Source of the DNA: Maea johnstoni
Taxonomy: Eukaryota; Annelida; Polychaeta; Spionida; Magelonidae
NCBI GenBank assembly: GCA_963942565.1
Contig: OZ012690.1
Location: forward strand, 5,137,416-5,201,415
DNA length: 64,000 nt
Reading direction: 5' to 3'
Under the pieces are notes generated by a model. It was not told the DNA's origin, did not search any database, and worked only from the letters and a program-made list of their open reading frames with translations. Below, piece after piece: positions 20,033-33,323 of this stretch (its first letter is position 1; the number at the start of each line of letters is the position of its first letter). A program made the position numbers and the translations under genes.

Positions 20033-20484
20033 GTAAGTCCCAGATATTGACAGCTTGAGATACAGAGGTGAGGAAAACTGGGTCTTAGTCAGCAGGGTGT
20101 TTTGGCTTTATTTGGACACCCAAATCCGTTAACACACTCCAGGACATCCAGATATTTGGTCAAGAATTTCTTAAAATTTTAATTTGCAGCAAACATATAA
20201 TTTAGTCTCTGATAACCAATTCATGCTTTAAAATATCAGTTTGTAAATTTGCACTTTTTGAAAATGAATTAGGAATCATTTAAACATAGATAATCAAAAT
20301 AAAACAATCATGCCTTTTTTGTACCATATGCTTGACTGGGTTATAGGAGTCATTGAAACCAAAAAAAGTTCACCTACTAATTCCCATTTCAATTTGGCAG
20401 CAGGTGTTTGAAAGGAAAATTACAATTTGTACTCGCAAGGCTTAAGAATATAATTCAAAAGAAGTTTTCTACATTTTCTTTCAG
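20033..20484 (+). other. HYDIN intron 12
   Basis: AT-rich, unique. In B2 the equivalent sequence stops about 113 bp after E12, at the boundary with the GATA-rich array. Ends in acceptor TTTTCTTTCAG. Confidence 0.7.
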
Positions 20485-20649
20485 ATACAACATCTTTCCA
20501 ATCAGTGATATCAATTTTGGCGCTCTTCTCATGCAGAGTAAGAAAACACGCACATTTACCATTGAAAACAGAGGCGAGTTTGATTTCAAGTACACCATCA
20601 CAAAAATGATCAAAGAACGAGACCAGAAAGATCAAGGAAGATCAAGACC
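20485..20649 (+). CDS. HYDIN: HYDIN exon E13 (copy A1)
   Basis: Acceptor TTCTTTCAG, donor CC|GTAAGT. Encodes KYNIFPISDINFGALLMQSK, KTRTFTIENRGEFDFKYTIT and KMIKERDQKDQGRSRP. It matches vertebrate HYDIN (KY.I.P...INFGAL, FTIENQG..DFK). It ends two bases into a Pro codon, exactly as E4 does, so it could join E5 of the next unit in frame. Confidence 0.95.
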
Positions 20650-20743
20650 GTAAGTACATATAGAGTTGATCAAGATGATCTGTCAGTGATAAGGGTATGT
20701 TTTTAAGCTCTTGTGGGATCAACATAGTCTCTTCCAGATTAAT

Positions 20744-20745
<2 letters not shown>

Positions 20746-20783
<38 letters not shown>
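20746..20783. repeat. (GA)n tract at the A1/A2 junction
   Basis: About 19 GA repeats, then AATAA and the E4 fragment of A2. The same tract ends A2 (about 29026-29061) and B1 (about 41600-41637). Confidence 0.95.
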
Positions 20784-20786
<3 letters not shown>

Positions 20787-21775
20787 ACTGAAGGAGCACA
20801 TTACATATTCGTAGCCTCCTCACCTGATGACCCTTAAGTCCGAAAATTAATCGTAACTTTTGTATTTATTTTTTTAAATACTTATCATCATTTTTTCAAA
20901 CAAGTTAATTGCTTAAGCATTTTTCTTTATTCTTGCTTTAAACTAATCTTAATTTTTGTTGACAATTAATCATTGGAACATGTTTGTGGTTTATTTGTCT
21001 TTTAAAGTATTCTTTATTATTTTTGTAAACAAATTAAATGGTGAAATATGTTTGGTTTATTGATTTTTTCAAAATATTTAGCATCATTTTCTTTTGTTTA
21101 TTTAATTTTCGAAGTTTTCAACATCATTTTTGTGAACAAATTAATAGTTGAAACATTTTTGGTTTATTTATCTTTCAAATTCAATTTTTTACTTTATATT
21201 ATATGGGAAACATCTGAAATATAAATCCATTTCTACCTCTCGGTGAAAAGTATCATCTGGAATTAATGATACTTTTGACTTGGTAACAAAAGAGAAACTT
21301 TGATATTACTTGAAGGAGAGGTTTAGGTCAAGTACTTATAAACAATTGTCTTTCAAAAAATTTCTTAAAAAAATGCTTTCAAGAAAAAAAATATAGCCTT
21401 ATTTTCTGAGAATATTATTCTTTATAGTTGATTAATGTTGCTCTCTCATTCCTAACAGAAATATCGCTTTTTTCATGAGAATGAAAATGGGCTTATATTT
21501 TGTAAGAATGTATTACCTTATAGTTGTGTGATGTTGCTGTCTCAAAATAAAAACAAGCTGAAAATTAAAACAAGCTTATTTTGTAAGAATGTATTACTTT
21601 ATAGTTGCTTGATATTGCTCTCTCGCTTCTTCTAGTAATATCGCTGTTAAGGAAAAGCTGAAGGAGCAGGAATTGGAGGAGGATATTTTCTTAAGAATGC
21701 TTTCAAGAGTATAAAAGCTTATTTTAGGAGAATTTAAAAGTTATGTTTATAATGTTGCTGTCTCATTTCTTGCAG

Positions 21776-22054
21776 TAATATTGCTGTTGAGGAAAAGCCG
21801 AAGGAGCAGGAGTCGGAGGAGGACAAGGCGACGACGCCCGACGGCAAGAAAGACGACCACACGACGCCCACCAAAGGCAAGAAGGGCAAGAAGGACAAGG
21901 GCGGGGACAAGGCGGAGGACAAGGACTCGCGGGCAGACTCCCAGAAGGACAAGCGGAAGACCAGCGCCGGCAAGTCTAAAGGGCGTCGCGGGAGCACCAC
22001 CGCCATCACACCGCCACCTGGTGTGCAAACTCCGGGTTCAGAGGCCGACGGCAG
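21776..22054 (+). CDS. HYDIN: HYDIN exon E5 (copy A2)
   Basis: Same splice sites and frame as A1 E5. Three codons shorter in the GKK repeat and reads SKGRRG. Open. Confidence 0.88.
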
Positions 22055-22404
22055 GTGAGGATTTTTTTCTGACAGTTATTGCTTCATTGGCTTTCTATTC
22101 TAACAGTCACTGCCTCCTTTTGAAATATAGATAAGTCTAGAACAGGTTTTTGTTTAAATCTCCGTGTTCTGTGAGGCCACTTTAGAAAAAAAAAAGTTTT
22201 CATTTATCTTTTTTTTCTTTTCTTTTTTTCTTTTTTTTTCTTAGTCATTATCTCATCAATAAAAAAAATCCTTACAGTCAGAGTCTTATTCAATAATATA
22301 GAGGTCTTACAGTCAGTCTCATTTGATATTTTTCCTTGAAGTCACTGTCTCATTTGATGATTTAGAATTGTAGTTTTAAACTTTCTTTTTGTTCTTTGTT
22401 TAAG

Positions 22405-22449
22405 TGTGAGTGGAGATGCAGCTGCCATTAATGAGCCCAAGAATCCAAA
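22405..22449 (+). CDS. HYDIN: HYDIN exon E6 (copy A2)
   Basis: 45 bp, one silent change (GCC to GCT) relative to A1. Shared with A3t only. Confidence 0.78.
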
Positions 22450-22949
22450 GTAAGTGACTGAGATGGATTGATAAATTGATATGTAGTAGATTGGAATATT
22501 GGGTATATATAGTTATGTCCCATTCTCAATTCAGCCTAAACATTCCTTTTGTGACCTTAAAAGGCCTCTGATAGCGCCAAAATAACATCCTTGAAATAGA
22601 TATCCTGCTTTGTATTTGCTTTGTATATATAATGCTTGAATGTGCAAATTTAAAGTAGCACAAAAACCTTCCAGTAGGGCTGTAAAGCGAGAAAAAAAGC
22701 GCTCCAAATAAAAGCTGTATAGAGTAAGTATAGCAAAATGTCTTTATGTTCAACTGTCATGGTTCTGGTTTAGTATAGTGAAACATTTTTATGTTTAAAC
22801 AGCATGTTTCTAGGTAGTATAGGGAAACATACTTATTTTCAACTACCATCATTCTAGTCAGTTTAGCGAGACATTTTTATATTTAACCAGCATGTGTCTA
22901 GGTAGTAGGATGTATCATTTCTATGTTCAATCGTCACGTTTTGTTTCAG

Positions 22950-23132
22950 GTTGGGTATATTTCGATGGATTGTGCCAGCCCAAGGTGAGATCGTCATCAG
23001 ACTTTGTTTCCATTCTGAGGATCTGGGACAGTTCGATCAGACGCTCAACTTTGAGATTATGGGCACTAGGCGGCGCTACCAGCTCTACTGTCGCGGCGTG
23101 TGCGCATTCCCCACCATTAGTAGGGAACCTAG
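22950..23132 (+). CDS. HYDIN: HYDIN exon E7 (copy A2)
   Basis: As in A1 with Lys-to-Glu at PAQGE and a silent change in QLYC. Open. Confidence 0.94.
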
Positions 23133-23648
23133 GTAAATACAAAAATTCTGTAGAATTGGGAATAAATCTGAGGTACAAATTAACCGTATTTGTGATTTTG
23201 GATTTTTCTGAAATCTTTTATTCCGAAAAAACAATATTGAAGGTTAATATTTTAATGACAGGAATAATACAACCGACTTCCATTTTACTGAACTGACCCC
23301 ACTCAGAAAAGTTTGGTAGAATAAACCACTTGGAATTATTTCCTATTCTACAGTAGTTTTTCAAGAACAGCGATAAGTTTTAAGAGGAATTTCCAGAAAT
23401 GACAATTTCCAGCAAAATAATTAAGTACTTTGATAAAATAATTCCCAAAACATTGCATAAGGATAATATGCCTTTTTCTTATGCATGTTTATACATGTTT
23501 ATGGTTGGTACCTGAATAAATTGTTGTTACCCTAGAAATTGGAAATCCACAAATTTTGCGATTGCAAATTCTGGACACCAAGTTTCTAAATTCTGGCTGA
23601 CACTTTGCCCTGCATTACATTATATTATGACCTATTTTCGTTCTCAAG

Positions 23649-23802
23649 AATCGTTTTCCCTCCGGAGAACATGGAGAAGTACGTAGTCCTCAACACCTCT
23701 CCCCTGGAGGCCGACATCAGCTTCTGCTTCCTGCAAGACAGCAAGGCGGAGACCTACCTCCTGGACCCTCCCACCATGGTTCTTAAGCCCTCGGAATCAC
23801 AG
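23649..23802 (+). CDS. HYDIN: HYDIN exon E8 (copy A2), 126 bp in-frame deletion
   Basis: Reads RIVFPPENMEKYVVLNTSPL and on to VLKPSESQ. Compared with A1, 42 codons between FP and PENM are gone without breaking the frame, removing the first strands of the ASH domain (YILTSETFEFGPLLVGKTRD). Only one 66 bp end unit is present. Confidence 0.9.
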
Positions 23803-24872
23803 GTAACTTACCGTCTGAAGTTCTCACAAACATCCCAGACTAACATAATCTTAATGAATTATACGTCTACGACAATCTTTTTTAATAGGTGGGTTATTCA
23901 TGTTTTGAAATAGATTTGTTATCCATACTTTTTGCTAAACTGGATGCATTGTATTCATGTCATTTGTATTACACATAATTGAGATTTCTCTAATTCTATC
24001 TTCCAATCAGTTTGGATAAAGTAAGGTTGCCTTAAATACTTTTGTGACCTATAATGGCGAAATGCCTGTCTCCCAAGCAGGTCACTGAGAGTTCAAGACC
24101 CCAGTGTATCTTCGTTAGTAGATTAGCTTGGTTGCTTTATAAATGTGCAACATTGCGAAGGACTGTTTACAATACTTTTGCAACTGAAAGATCCCTTTGT
24201 GGTTACGGGTGTCTGCTTCATCTTATTGTGACCATAGGGATCTTAACCCTTCCAATGCTAACAGAGGCTATTTTCGTCCCAAGCGTAAGAACGGAAAGAT
24301 GTTTGAAAACCATATAAACCCTGTCATGTTTGTGTTAAGTGGAAAGCTCTTGATGAGTAGTCTCAGATGAGTACCTAATCTGCCAGGGTTTCAGTCATTT
24401 TCAGATTTTTTGCATCATTTTGCAATGACCACATTAGCCACCAGCACCATAATGGTTAATCCCTATAACCAAAGAAATACTGTAGATTTACAAAAATTTG
24501 TGTAGAGTAAATTTTGCGAATTTACAGAAAATCGATTTTTGCTTTTTTTAATTTTGCAAATCAACCATTGGCAACATATTAGAAAAAATAGAGACTGGGC
24601 TTCGGGAGTTCACAAACATGCCTAGTACTAGATCTAGTACAAATCATGTGTTGTGTGTGTATTTTCATATATCTTTATTTTTGAAATAAAGCTGACATTG
24701 ATCCGATGCAAAATATCTGTAACAAACTGTAGCGCCGAGCTGGACACACACAAATGCACTAATTATTGTGAATTTTTATTTTGCGTCCGAGGCTAAATGC
24801 TAAAGCGCAAAAATTAAACCAACGTGATCTTTTCCGAATTTACGGTAAAGCAATATTTTCCTTGTCCTTCAG

Positions 24873-25045
24873 GAGTTGACTGTGTGGGCGTACCCCAAGC
24901 AGCCAGGGGAGTACAATGACTGCATCGTATGCTGCGTGAGGGAGAACCCAGAGCCCATCCTCTTCAAGATATGTTGTCATGGTGTCCGCCCGGAGCTCGA
25001 GCTCGACAAGAAACAGCTACACTTCGACAGAGTACTTCTTCACAG
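24873..25045 (+). CDS. HYDIN: HYDIN exon E9 (copy A2)
   Basis: Same as A1 apart from KKQLHF. Open, same splice sites. Confidence 0.95.
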
Positions 25046-25887
25046 GTACGTGGATATGGTGGCATTTGGAAAATTTTCTTCCAATTGCTCTGGAAAGGGA
25101 GGAGGAACATGTGGTACTAAATGTACAGGGGCCATTGTTTCAATTCGAGTAATAACTGGTACAAATGAAGCATTTCATCATTAGAAATGCTGGCATTTGG
25201 AAAACTTCTTCCATGGTCCTTAAGCCATCGTAACCCTTCCATTGCTGGGGTTACTTTTGTCCAAAGCATGAGAATGCCAAGATTTTTGAAAAACATTTAA
25301 ATCCTGTCATGTTGGTATTCATTGGATAACTCTCGCTGAGTACTCTCAAATAAGTACCCATGTGCCAGGGTTTTCAATCATTTTTCAGGGTTTTTGTATC
25401 ATAGTGTATTGCCCAAATTAGTCACCAGCAGTATAAGGGTTAAGCCATCTTGAAAAATTCTGGAAAGGGGAACATGTGGTAATGAATAAACGGGCCATTG
25501 TGTCACATTGAGGTAAAAACTAGAACAATTAAGTGTAACTTTTGTTAGCCTTGTTTTATCAAATATATATGCAGCATGAGAATTTTGCTGGCATGTTGAA
25601 AACTTTTCCCCAATTGCCCTGGTAAGGGGAACATACCCTATATAAACAGGGAGCATTGTGTCACTTTAAGGTAATTACTAGTACTAATGAAACATTTTTC
25701 TGCCTTGGTCATCATGAGAGTTGTAATTTGTTGTAAAGGATAAACAGTAGTTATACAAGTCATCTTTTCAATAGAAGTGTGTGAAACCACCATATCAACA
25801 CCAAGTCACTGTTCACTTTCCCCATCCTAAAGCGGAATTCGAGTAGGTGCCCCTCAGCAGTGATGCAAGACAACTAGCAAAATTGCG

Positions 25888-26542
25888 CAATACCATAGAC
25901 CACTAGGCTATTGAGGCTGCCCCAACAATCTAATTGTTAATAATAGATTTGCAAAGCCTCTATACTGTTTTGGAAAGACAGGTAAGACACTAAGACCATG
26001 GCCAATACCTTAGACCACTAGGCTATTGAGGCTGCCCCAACAATCTAATTGTTAATAATAGATTTGCAAAGCCTCTATACTGTTTTGGAAAGACAGGTAA
26101 GACACTAAGACCATCATGGCCAATACCTTACACCACTAGGCTATTGAGGCGGCCCCAACAATCTAATTGTTAATAATAGATTTGCAAAGTCTCTATACTG
26201 TTTTGGAAAGACAGGTAAGACACTAAGACCGTCATGGCCAATACCTTACACCACTAGGCTATTGAGGCGGCCCTAACAATCTAATTGTTAATTATAGATT
26301 TGCAAAGCCTCTGTACTGTGTTGGAAAGACAGGTAAGACACTAAGACCATCATGGCCAATACCTTAGACCACTAGGCTATTGAGGCTGCCCCAACAATCT
26401 AATTGTTAATTATAGATTTGCAAAGTCTCTGTACTGTGTTGGAAAGACGGGTAAGACACTAAGACCATCATGGCCAATACCTTAGACCACTAGGCTATTG
26501 AGGCGGCCCTAACAATCTAAGTGTTAATAATAGATTTGCAAA
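25888..26542 (+). repeat. 118 bp minisatellite (copy A2), six units
   Basis: Near-identical to 17608-18262. Confidence 0.93.
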
Positions 26543-26589
26543 CGTGAAATTGTTGGAATGCTAACTGATATGTGTGTGTTGTTTTCCAG

Positions 26590-26892
26590 GAAAGACACTA
26601 AGACCATCTATCTGAGAAACAGCACGCTCCTGCCAGTCTCGTGGAAACTGAGCGGGCTTGAGAATCTGGGCGACGATTTCTCCGTCACGCAGGAATCGGG
26701 CGTCATCGAGCCCAAGTCCGAGTATGCCCTGAACGCCCACTTTCGGGGCCATGAAACCTGTCATTACCAACAAGAAGATGGTGCGGCTAGAGGTGGCCGA
26801 CGTAGAGGGAATTATGGGAATCGTTCAGACAGAAAATATACAGGTTTTTGCTGAAGCCTATGACGTCGCCTTGGATATGAGCTTTCCTAAAG
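26590..26892 (+). pseudogene. HYDIN: HYDIN exon E10 (copy A2), one extra base
   Basis: Same extra G as in A1 (run of four near 26746), so the reading frame after HFR is lost unless this is an assembly error shared by both units. Confidence 0.88.
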
Positions 26893-27379
26893 GTTTGCAT
26901 AGTTTAATGTCTCATATCTGAAATGCAGAATCACATAAAACTTTTCTTTGACATTGCTTTGGATATAAGCTTTCCTAAAGGTTGGTACTACCTCAGTAGA
27001 TACATATTTTTTCAAACATCTTTATTTTTTTGGCCACCAATAAAGCAAATATTTGAATCAAAGTTGATTAACTGGCAAAATTACTATGTAATTACTAGAT
27101 AAAAACTGTAATGTATAATAAAAAAATCTCAAGTCTTGATTTATGGATTAATATCTTGTTTTCAAGATATCTGTGTCAGACTTTGTGTATGATTCAGGTG
27201 TAAATGGGTTAGTATGAAGCAAGTTTTAACCCTTTAGTTACAGAAAGTCACTATTGTTGCTACAAGGCCAACCTGGGAGGTTTGACCCAAAACAGCTCAA
27301 GGGGGTCTTGTCATTGAAGGGCTCCAGTAGGTAAAGGGTTACCAGAATAAAGTTATGATACATTGTTTTTGTTTGACAG

Positions 27380-27479
27380 GTGCGGATGGCGCTATTGATT
27401 TTGGGGTGATTCGGGTCATGGACGAGACAAAGCACCAGTGCACACTCAAGAACAAGGGAAAATATGAGATCTCCTATAG
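27380..27479 (+). CDS. HYDIN: HYDIN exon E11 (copy A2)
   Basis: Identical by eye to A1 E11. Confidence 0.95.
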
Positions 27480-28063
27480 GTGAGGTGGAAGTTATTACCG
27501 TCATACATATTTAATAAATTCTTTTAATTCTTACTGCATGACAGGAGGCAAAGTCTGACTGCATTTTTTAGTGAGAGGTATAAATGCCTCAAGAATTGTT
27601 CATGATCAATTTTTCTAAAAAACATTATGCAGTATGAAAATACAAAAATTATACATATGAATTTCAGCTCCTGATAACAACAAGGTTGAATTAAAAAGTC
27701 AGCCAGAACCCTTGTACTGATATATAAGGGACTTTAAGCAATTTTAAGTAACAAAAGCCCCCCAAATAGTCTTATTTTTTTAACTCAGGTTTTTGACATT
27801 TTTGATTATAAACATTACTTTGTCTATTATAGCAACATATTAATATCATTCCATCGATACTCAGAGGTGTCTAAGTATATGTCCTGTTTTGGTAGCTGCT
27901 ATCTGAAAATCAGTTAAGCTATCATCAGCCATTTTATCAATGATTAAGACATGGACCAATCAATATACAATAATGATAAATAGTAAGAATGAAATCTGTA
28001 TCAAAATAAATAGTGTTTGGTATTGTACTTTACTTTTACTTTTGGTGTCAATTTCTCTTTCAG

Positions 28064-28312
28064 TTTCACATTTGAACCGACAGGCGATGCCAAGGAGGAC
28101 GTCCTTAACCTTTTCTCGGTCATTCCAAATAAGGGCACGTTGAGTCCCGTGGACCGGCCCACCAACGTGCAGGTGATCTTCAAGTCGCGCACCGAGACCA
28201 CCATCAAGGATCAACCAATCCTGCGCTGCCAGGTCATCGAGCCCAACCTCGGAGAGGGCGAGACCATCGCAAGTATCCCCGTCAAACTGACGGTCAGATC
28301 CGTGTTCAGCAA
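28064..28312 (+). CDS. HYDIN: HYDIN exon E12 (copy A2)
   Basis: Identical by eye to A1 E12. Confidence 0.96.
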
Positions 28313-28764
28313 GTAAGTCCCAGATATTGACAGCTTGAGATACAGAGGTGAGGAAAACTGGGTCTTAGTCAGCAGGGTGTTTTGGCTTTATTTGGACACC
28401 CAAATCCGTTAACACACTCCAGGACATCCAGATATTTGGTCAAGAATTTCTTAAAATTTTAATTTGCAGCAAACATATAATTTAGTCTCTGATAACCAAT
28501 TCATGCTTTAAAATATCAGTTTGTAAATTTGCACTTTTTGAAAATGAATTAGGAATCATTTAAACATAGATAATCAAAATAAAACAATCATGCCTTTTTT
28601 GTACCATATGCTTGACTGGGTTATAGGAGTCATTGAAACCAAAAAAAGTTCACCTACTAATTCCCATTTCAATTTGGCAGCAGGTGTTTGAAAGGAAAAT
28701 TACAATTTGTACTCGCAAGGCTTAAGAATATAATTCAAAAGAAGTTTTCTACATTTTCTTTCAG

Positions 28765-28929
28765 ATACAACATCTTTCCAATCAGTGATATCAATTTTGG
28801 CGCTCTTCTCATGCAGAGTAAGAAAACACGCACATTTACCATTGAAAACAGAGGCGAGTTTGATTTCAAGTACACCATCACAAAAATGATCAAAGAACGA
28901 GACCAGAAAGATCAAGGAAGATCAAGACC
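28765..28929 (+). CDS. HYDIN: HYDIN exon E13 (copy A2)
   Basis: Identical by eye to A1 E13, donor CC|GTAAGT kept. In frame with E5 of A3t. Confidence 0.95.
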
Positions 28930-29023
28930 GTAAGTACATATAGAGTTGATCAAGATGATCTGTCAGTGATAAGGGTATGTTTTTAAGCTCTTGTGGGATC
29001 AACATAGTCTCTTCCAGATTAAT

Positions 29024-29064
<41 letters not shown>

Positions 29065-30053
29065 ACTGAAGGAGCACATTACATATTCGTAGCCTCCTCA
29101 CCTGATGACCCTTAAGTCCGAAAATTAATCGTAACTTTTGTATTTATTTTTTTAAATACTTATCATCATTTTTTCAAACAAGTTAATTGCTTAAGCATTT
29201 TTCTTTATTCTTGCTTTAAACTAATCTTAATTTTTGTTGACAATTAATCATTGGAACATGTTTGTGGTTTATTTGTCTTTTAAAGTATTCTTTATTATTT
29301 TTGTAAACAAATTAAATGGTGAAATATGTTTGGTTTATTGATTTTTTCAAAATATTTAGCATCATTTTCTTTTGTTTATTTAATTTTCGAAGTTTTCAAC
29401 ATCATTTTTGTGAACAAATTAATAGTTGAAACATTTTTGGTTTATTTATCTTTCAAATTCAATTTTTTACTTTATATTATATGGGAAACATCTGAAATAT
29501 AAATCCATTTCTACCTCTCGGTGAAAAGTATCATCTGGAATTAATGATACTTTTGACTTGGTAACAAAAGAGAAACTTTGATATTACTTGAAGGAGAGGT
29601 TTAGGTCAAGTACTTATAAACAATTGTCTTTCAAAAAATTTCTTAAAAAAATGCTTTCAAGAAAAAAAATATAGCCTTATTTTCTGAGAATATTATTCTT
29701 TATAGTTGATTAATGTTGCTCTCTCATTCCTAACAGAAATATCGCTTTTTTCATGAGAATGAAAATGGGCTTATATTTTGTAAGAATGTATTACCTTATA
29801 GTTGTGTGATGTTGCTGTCTCAAAATAAAAACAAGCTGAAAATTAAAACAAGCTTATTTTGTAAGAATGTATTACTTTATAGTTGCTTGATATTGCTCTC
29901 TCGCTTCTTCTAGTAATATCGCTGTTAAGGAAAAGCTGAAGGAGCAGGAATTGGAGGAGGATATTTTCTTAAGAATGCTTTCAAGAGTATAAAAGCTTAT
30001 TTTAGGAGAATTTAAAAGTTATGTTTATAATGTTGCTGTCTCATTTCTTGCAG

Positions 30054-30332
30054 TAATATTGCTGTTGAGGAAAAGCCGAAGGAGCAGGAGTCGGAGGAGG
30101 ACAAGGCGACGACGCCCGACGGCAAGAAAGACGACCACACGACGCCCACCAAAGGCAAGAAGGGCAAGAAGGACAAGGGCGGGGACAAGGCGGAGGACAA
30201 GGACTCGCGGGCAGACTCCCAGAAGGACAAGCGGAAGACCAGCGCCGGCAAGTCTAAAGGGCGTCGCGGGAGCACCACCGCCATCACACCGCCACCTGGT
30301 GTGCAAACTCCGGGTTCAGAGGCCGACGGCAG
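30054..30332 (+). CDS. HYDIN: HYDIN exon E5 (copy A3t)
   Basis: Same as A2 E5. Confidence 0.88.
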
Positions 30333-30682
30333 GTGAGGATTTTTTTCTGACAGTTATTGCTTCATTGGCTTTCTATTCTAACAGTCACTGCCTCCTTTTG
30401 AAATATAGATAAGTCTAGAACAGGTTTTTGTTTAAATCTCCGTGTTCTGTGAGGCCACTTTAGAAAAAAAAAAGTTTTCATTTATCTTTTTTTTCTTTTC
30501 TTTTTTTCTTTTTTTTTCTTAGTCATTATCTCATCAATAAAAAAAATCCTTACAGTCAGAGTCTTATTCAATAATATAGAGGTCTTACAGTCAGTCTCAT
30601 TTGATATTTTTCCTTGAAGTCACTGTCTCATTTGATGATTTAGAATTGTAGTTTTAAACTTTCTTTTTGTTCTTTGTTTAAG

Positions 30683-30727
30683 TGTGAGTGGAGATGCAGC
30701 TGCCATTAATGAGCCCAAGAATCCAAA
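30683..30727 (+). CDS. HYDIN: HYDIN exon E6 (copy A3t)
   Basis: Same as A2 E6. Confidence 0.78.
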
Positions 30728-31227
30728 GTAAGTGACTGAGATGGATTGATAAATTGATATGTAGTAGATTGGAATATTGGGTATATATAGTTATGTCCCA
30801 TTCTCAATTCAGCCTAAACATTCCTTTTGTGACCTTAAAAGGCCTCTGATAGCGCCAAAATAACATCCTTGAAATAGATATCCTGCTTTGTATTTGCTTT
30901 GTATATATAATGCTTGAATGTGCAAATTTAAAGTAGCACAAAAACCTTCCAGTAGGGCTGTAAAGCGAGAAAAAAAGCGCTCCAAATAAAAGCTGTATAG
31001 AGTAAGTATAGCAAAATGTCTTTATGTTCAACTGTCATGGTTCTGGTTTAGTATAGTGAAACATTTTTATGTTTAAACAGCATGTTTCTAGGTAGTATAG
31101 GGAAACATACTTATTTTCAACTACCATCATTCTAGTCAGTTTAGCGAGACATTTTTATATTTAACCAGCATGTGTCTAGGTAGTAGGATGTATCATTTCT
31201 ATGTTCAATCGTCACGTTTTGTTTCAG

Positions 31228-31410
31228 GTTGGGTATATTTCGATGGATTGTGCCAGCCCAAGGTGAGATCGTCATCAGACTTTGTTTCCATTCTGAGGAT
31301 CTGGGACAGTTCGATCAGACGCTCAACTTTGAGATTATGGGCACTAGGCGGCGCTACCAGCTCTACTGTCGCGGCGTGTGCGCATTCCCCACCATTAGTA
31401 GGGAACCTAG
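31228..31410 (+). CDS. HYDIN: HYDIN exon E7 (copy A3t)
   Basis: Same as A2 E7. Confidence 0.94.
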
Positions 31411-31926
31411 GTAAATACAAAAATTCTGTAGAATTGGGAATAAATCTGAGGTACAAATTAACCGTATTTGTGATTTTGGATTTTTCTGAAATCTTTTATT
31501 CCGAAAAAACAATATTGAAGGTTAATATTTTAATGACAGGAATAATACAACCGACTTCCATTTTACTGAACTGACCCCACTCAGAAAAGTTTGGTAGAAT
31601 AAACCACTTGGAATTATTTCCTATTCTACAGTAGTTTTTCAAGAACAGCGATAAGTTTTAAGAGGAATTTCCAGAAATGACAATTTCCAGCAAAATAATT
31701 AAGTACTTTGATAAAATAATTCCCAAAACATTGCATAAGGATAATATGCCTTTTTCTTATGCATGTTTATACATGTTTATGGTTGGTACCTGAATAAATT
31801 GTTGTTACCCTAGAAATTGGAAATCCACAAATTTTGCGATTGCAAATTCTGGACACCAAGTTTCTAAATTCTGGCTGACACTTTGCCCTGCATTACATTA
31901 TATTATGACCTATTTTCGTTCTCAAG

Positions 31927-32080
31927 AATCGTTTTCCCTCCGGAGAACATGGAGAAGTACGTAGTCCTCAACACCTCTCCCCTGGAGGCCGACATCAGCT
32001 TCTGCTTCCTGCAAGACAGCAAGGCGGAGACCTACCTCCTGGACCCTCCCACCATGGTTCTTAAGCCCTCGGAATCACAG
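31927..32080 (+). CDS. HYDIN: HYDIN exon E8 (copy A3t), 126 bp in-frame deletion
   Basis: Same deletion and frame as A2 E8. Confidence 0.9.
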
Positions 32081-33150
32081 GTAACTTACCGTCTGAAGTT
32101 CTCACAAACATCCCAGACTAACATAATCTTAATGAATTATACGTCTACGACAATCTTTTTTAATAGGTGGGTTATTCATGTTTTGAAATAGATTTGTTAT
32201 CCATACTTTTTGCTAAACTGGATGCATTGTATTCATGTCATTTGTATTACACATAATTGAGATTTCTCTAATTCTATCTTCCAATCAGTTTGGATAAAGT
32301 AAGGTTGCCTTAAATACTTTTGTGACCTATAATGGCGAAATGCCTGTCTCCCAAGCAGGTCACTGAGAGTTCAAGACCCCAGTGTATCTTCGTTAGTAGA
32401 TTAGCTTGGTTGCTTTATAAATGTGCAACATTGCGAAGGACTGTTTACAATACTTTTGCAACTGAAAGATCCCTTTGTGGTTACGGGTGTCTGCTTCATC
32501 TTATTGTGACCATAGGGATCTTAACCCTTCCAATGCTAACAGAGGCTATTTTCGTCCCAAGCGTAAGAACGGAAAGATGTTTGAAAACCATATAAACCCT
32601 GTCATGTTTGTGTTAAGTGGAAAGCTCTTGATGAGTAGTCTCAGATGAGTACCTAATCTGCCAGGGTTTCAGTCATTTTCAGATTTTTTGCATCATTTTG
32701 CAATGACCACATTAGCCACCAGCACCATAATGGTTAATCCCTATAACCAAAGAAATACTGTAGATTTACAAAAATTTGTGTAGAGTAAATTTTGCGAATT
32801 TACAGAAAATCGATTTTTGCTTTTTTTAATTTTGCAAATCAACCATTGGCAACATATTAGAAAAAATAGAGACTGGGCTTCGGGAGTTCACAAACATGCC
32901 TAGTACTAGATCTAGTACAAATCATGTGTTGTGTGTGTATTTTCATATATCTTTATTTTTGAAATAAAGCTGACATTGATCCGATGCAAAATATCTGTAA
33001 CAAACTGTAGCGCCGAGCTGGACACACACAAATGCACTAATTATTGTGAATTTTTATTTTGCGTCCGAGGCTAAATGCTAAAGCGCAAAAATTAAACCAA
33101 CGTGATCTTTTCCGAATTTACGGTAAAGCAATATTTTCCTTGTCCTTCAG

Positions 33151-33323
33151 GAGTTGACTGTGTGGGCGTACCCCAAGCAGCCAGGGGAGTACAATGACTG
33201 CATCGTATGCTGCGTGAGGGAGAACCCAGAGCCCATCCTCTTCAAGATATGTTGTCATGGTGTCCGCCCGGAGCTCGAGCTCGACAAGAAACAGCTACAC
33301 TTCGACAGAGTACTTCTTCACAG
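33151..33323 (+). CDS. HYDIN: HYDIN exon E9 (copy A3t)
   Basis: KKQLHF form, open. Confidence 0.95.

Larger units (their letters stand above)
11322..20787 (+). repeat. HYDIN tandem unit A1
   Basis: First copy of the tandem segment: end of E4, then E5-E13, then (GA)n. It is about 1.2 kb longer than A2, mainly from an 839 bp transposon in intron 6, three extra 66 bp units in E8 and 126 bp of E8 that other copies lack. Offsets to A2 are about 9468 bp at E5, 8613 at E7 and 8280 from E9 on. Confidence 0.95.
20788..29065 (+). repeat. HYDIN tandem unit A2
   Basis: 8278 bp, near-identical to A3t. Starts with the last 46 bp of E4 (20788-20833), where the donor reads TTAAGT rather than GTAAGT. Intron order, MITEs and echoes are as in A1. 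The TTAA transposon is absent. Confidence 0.96.
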
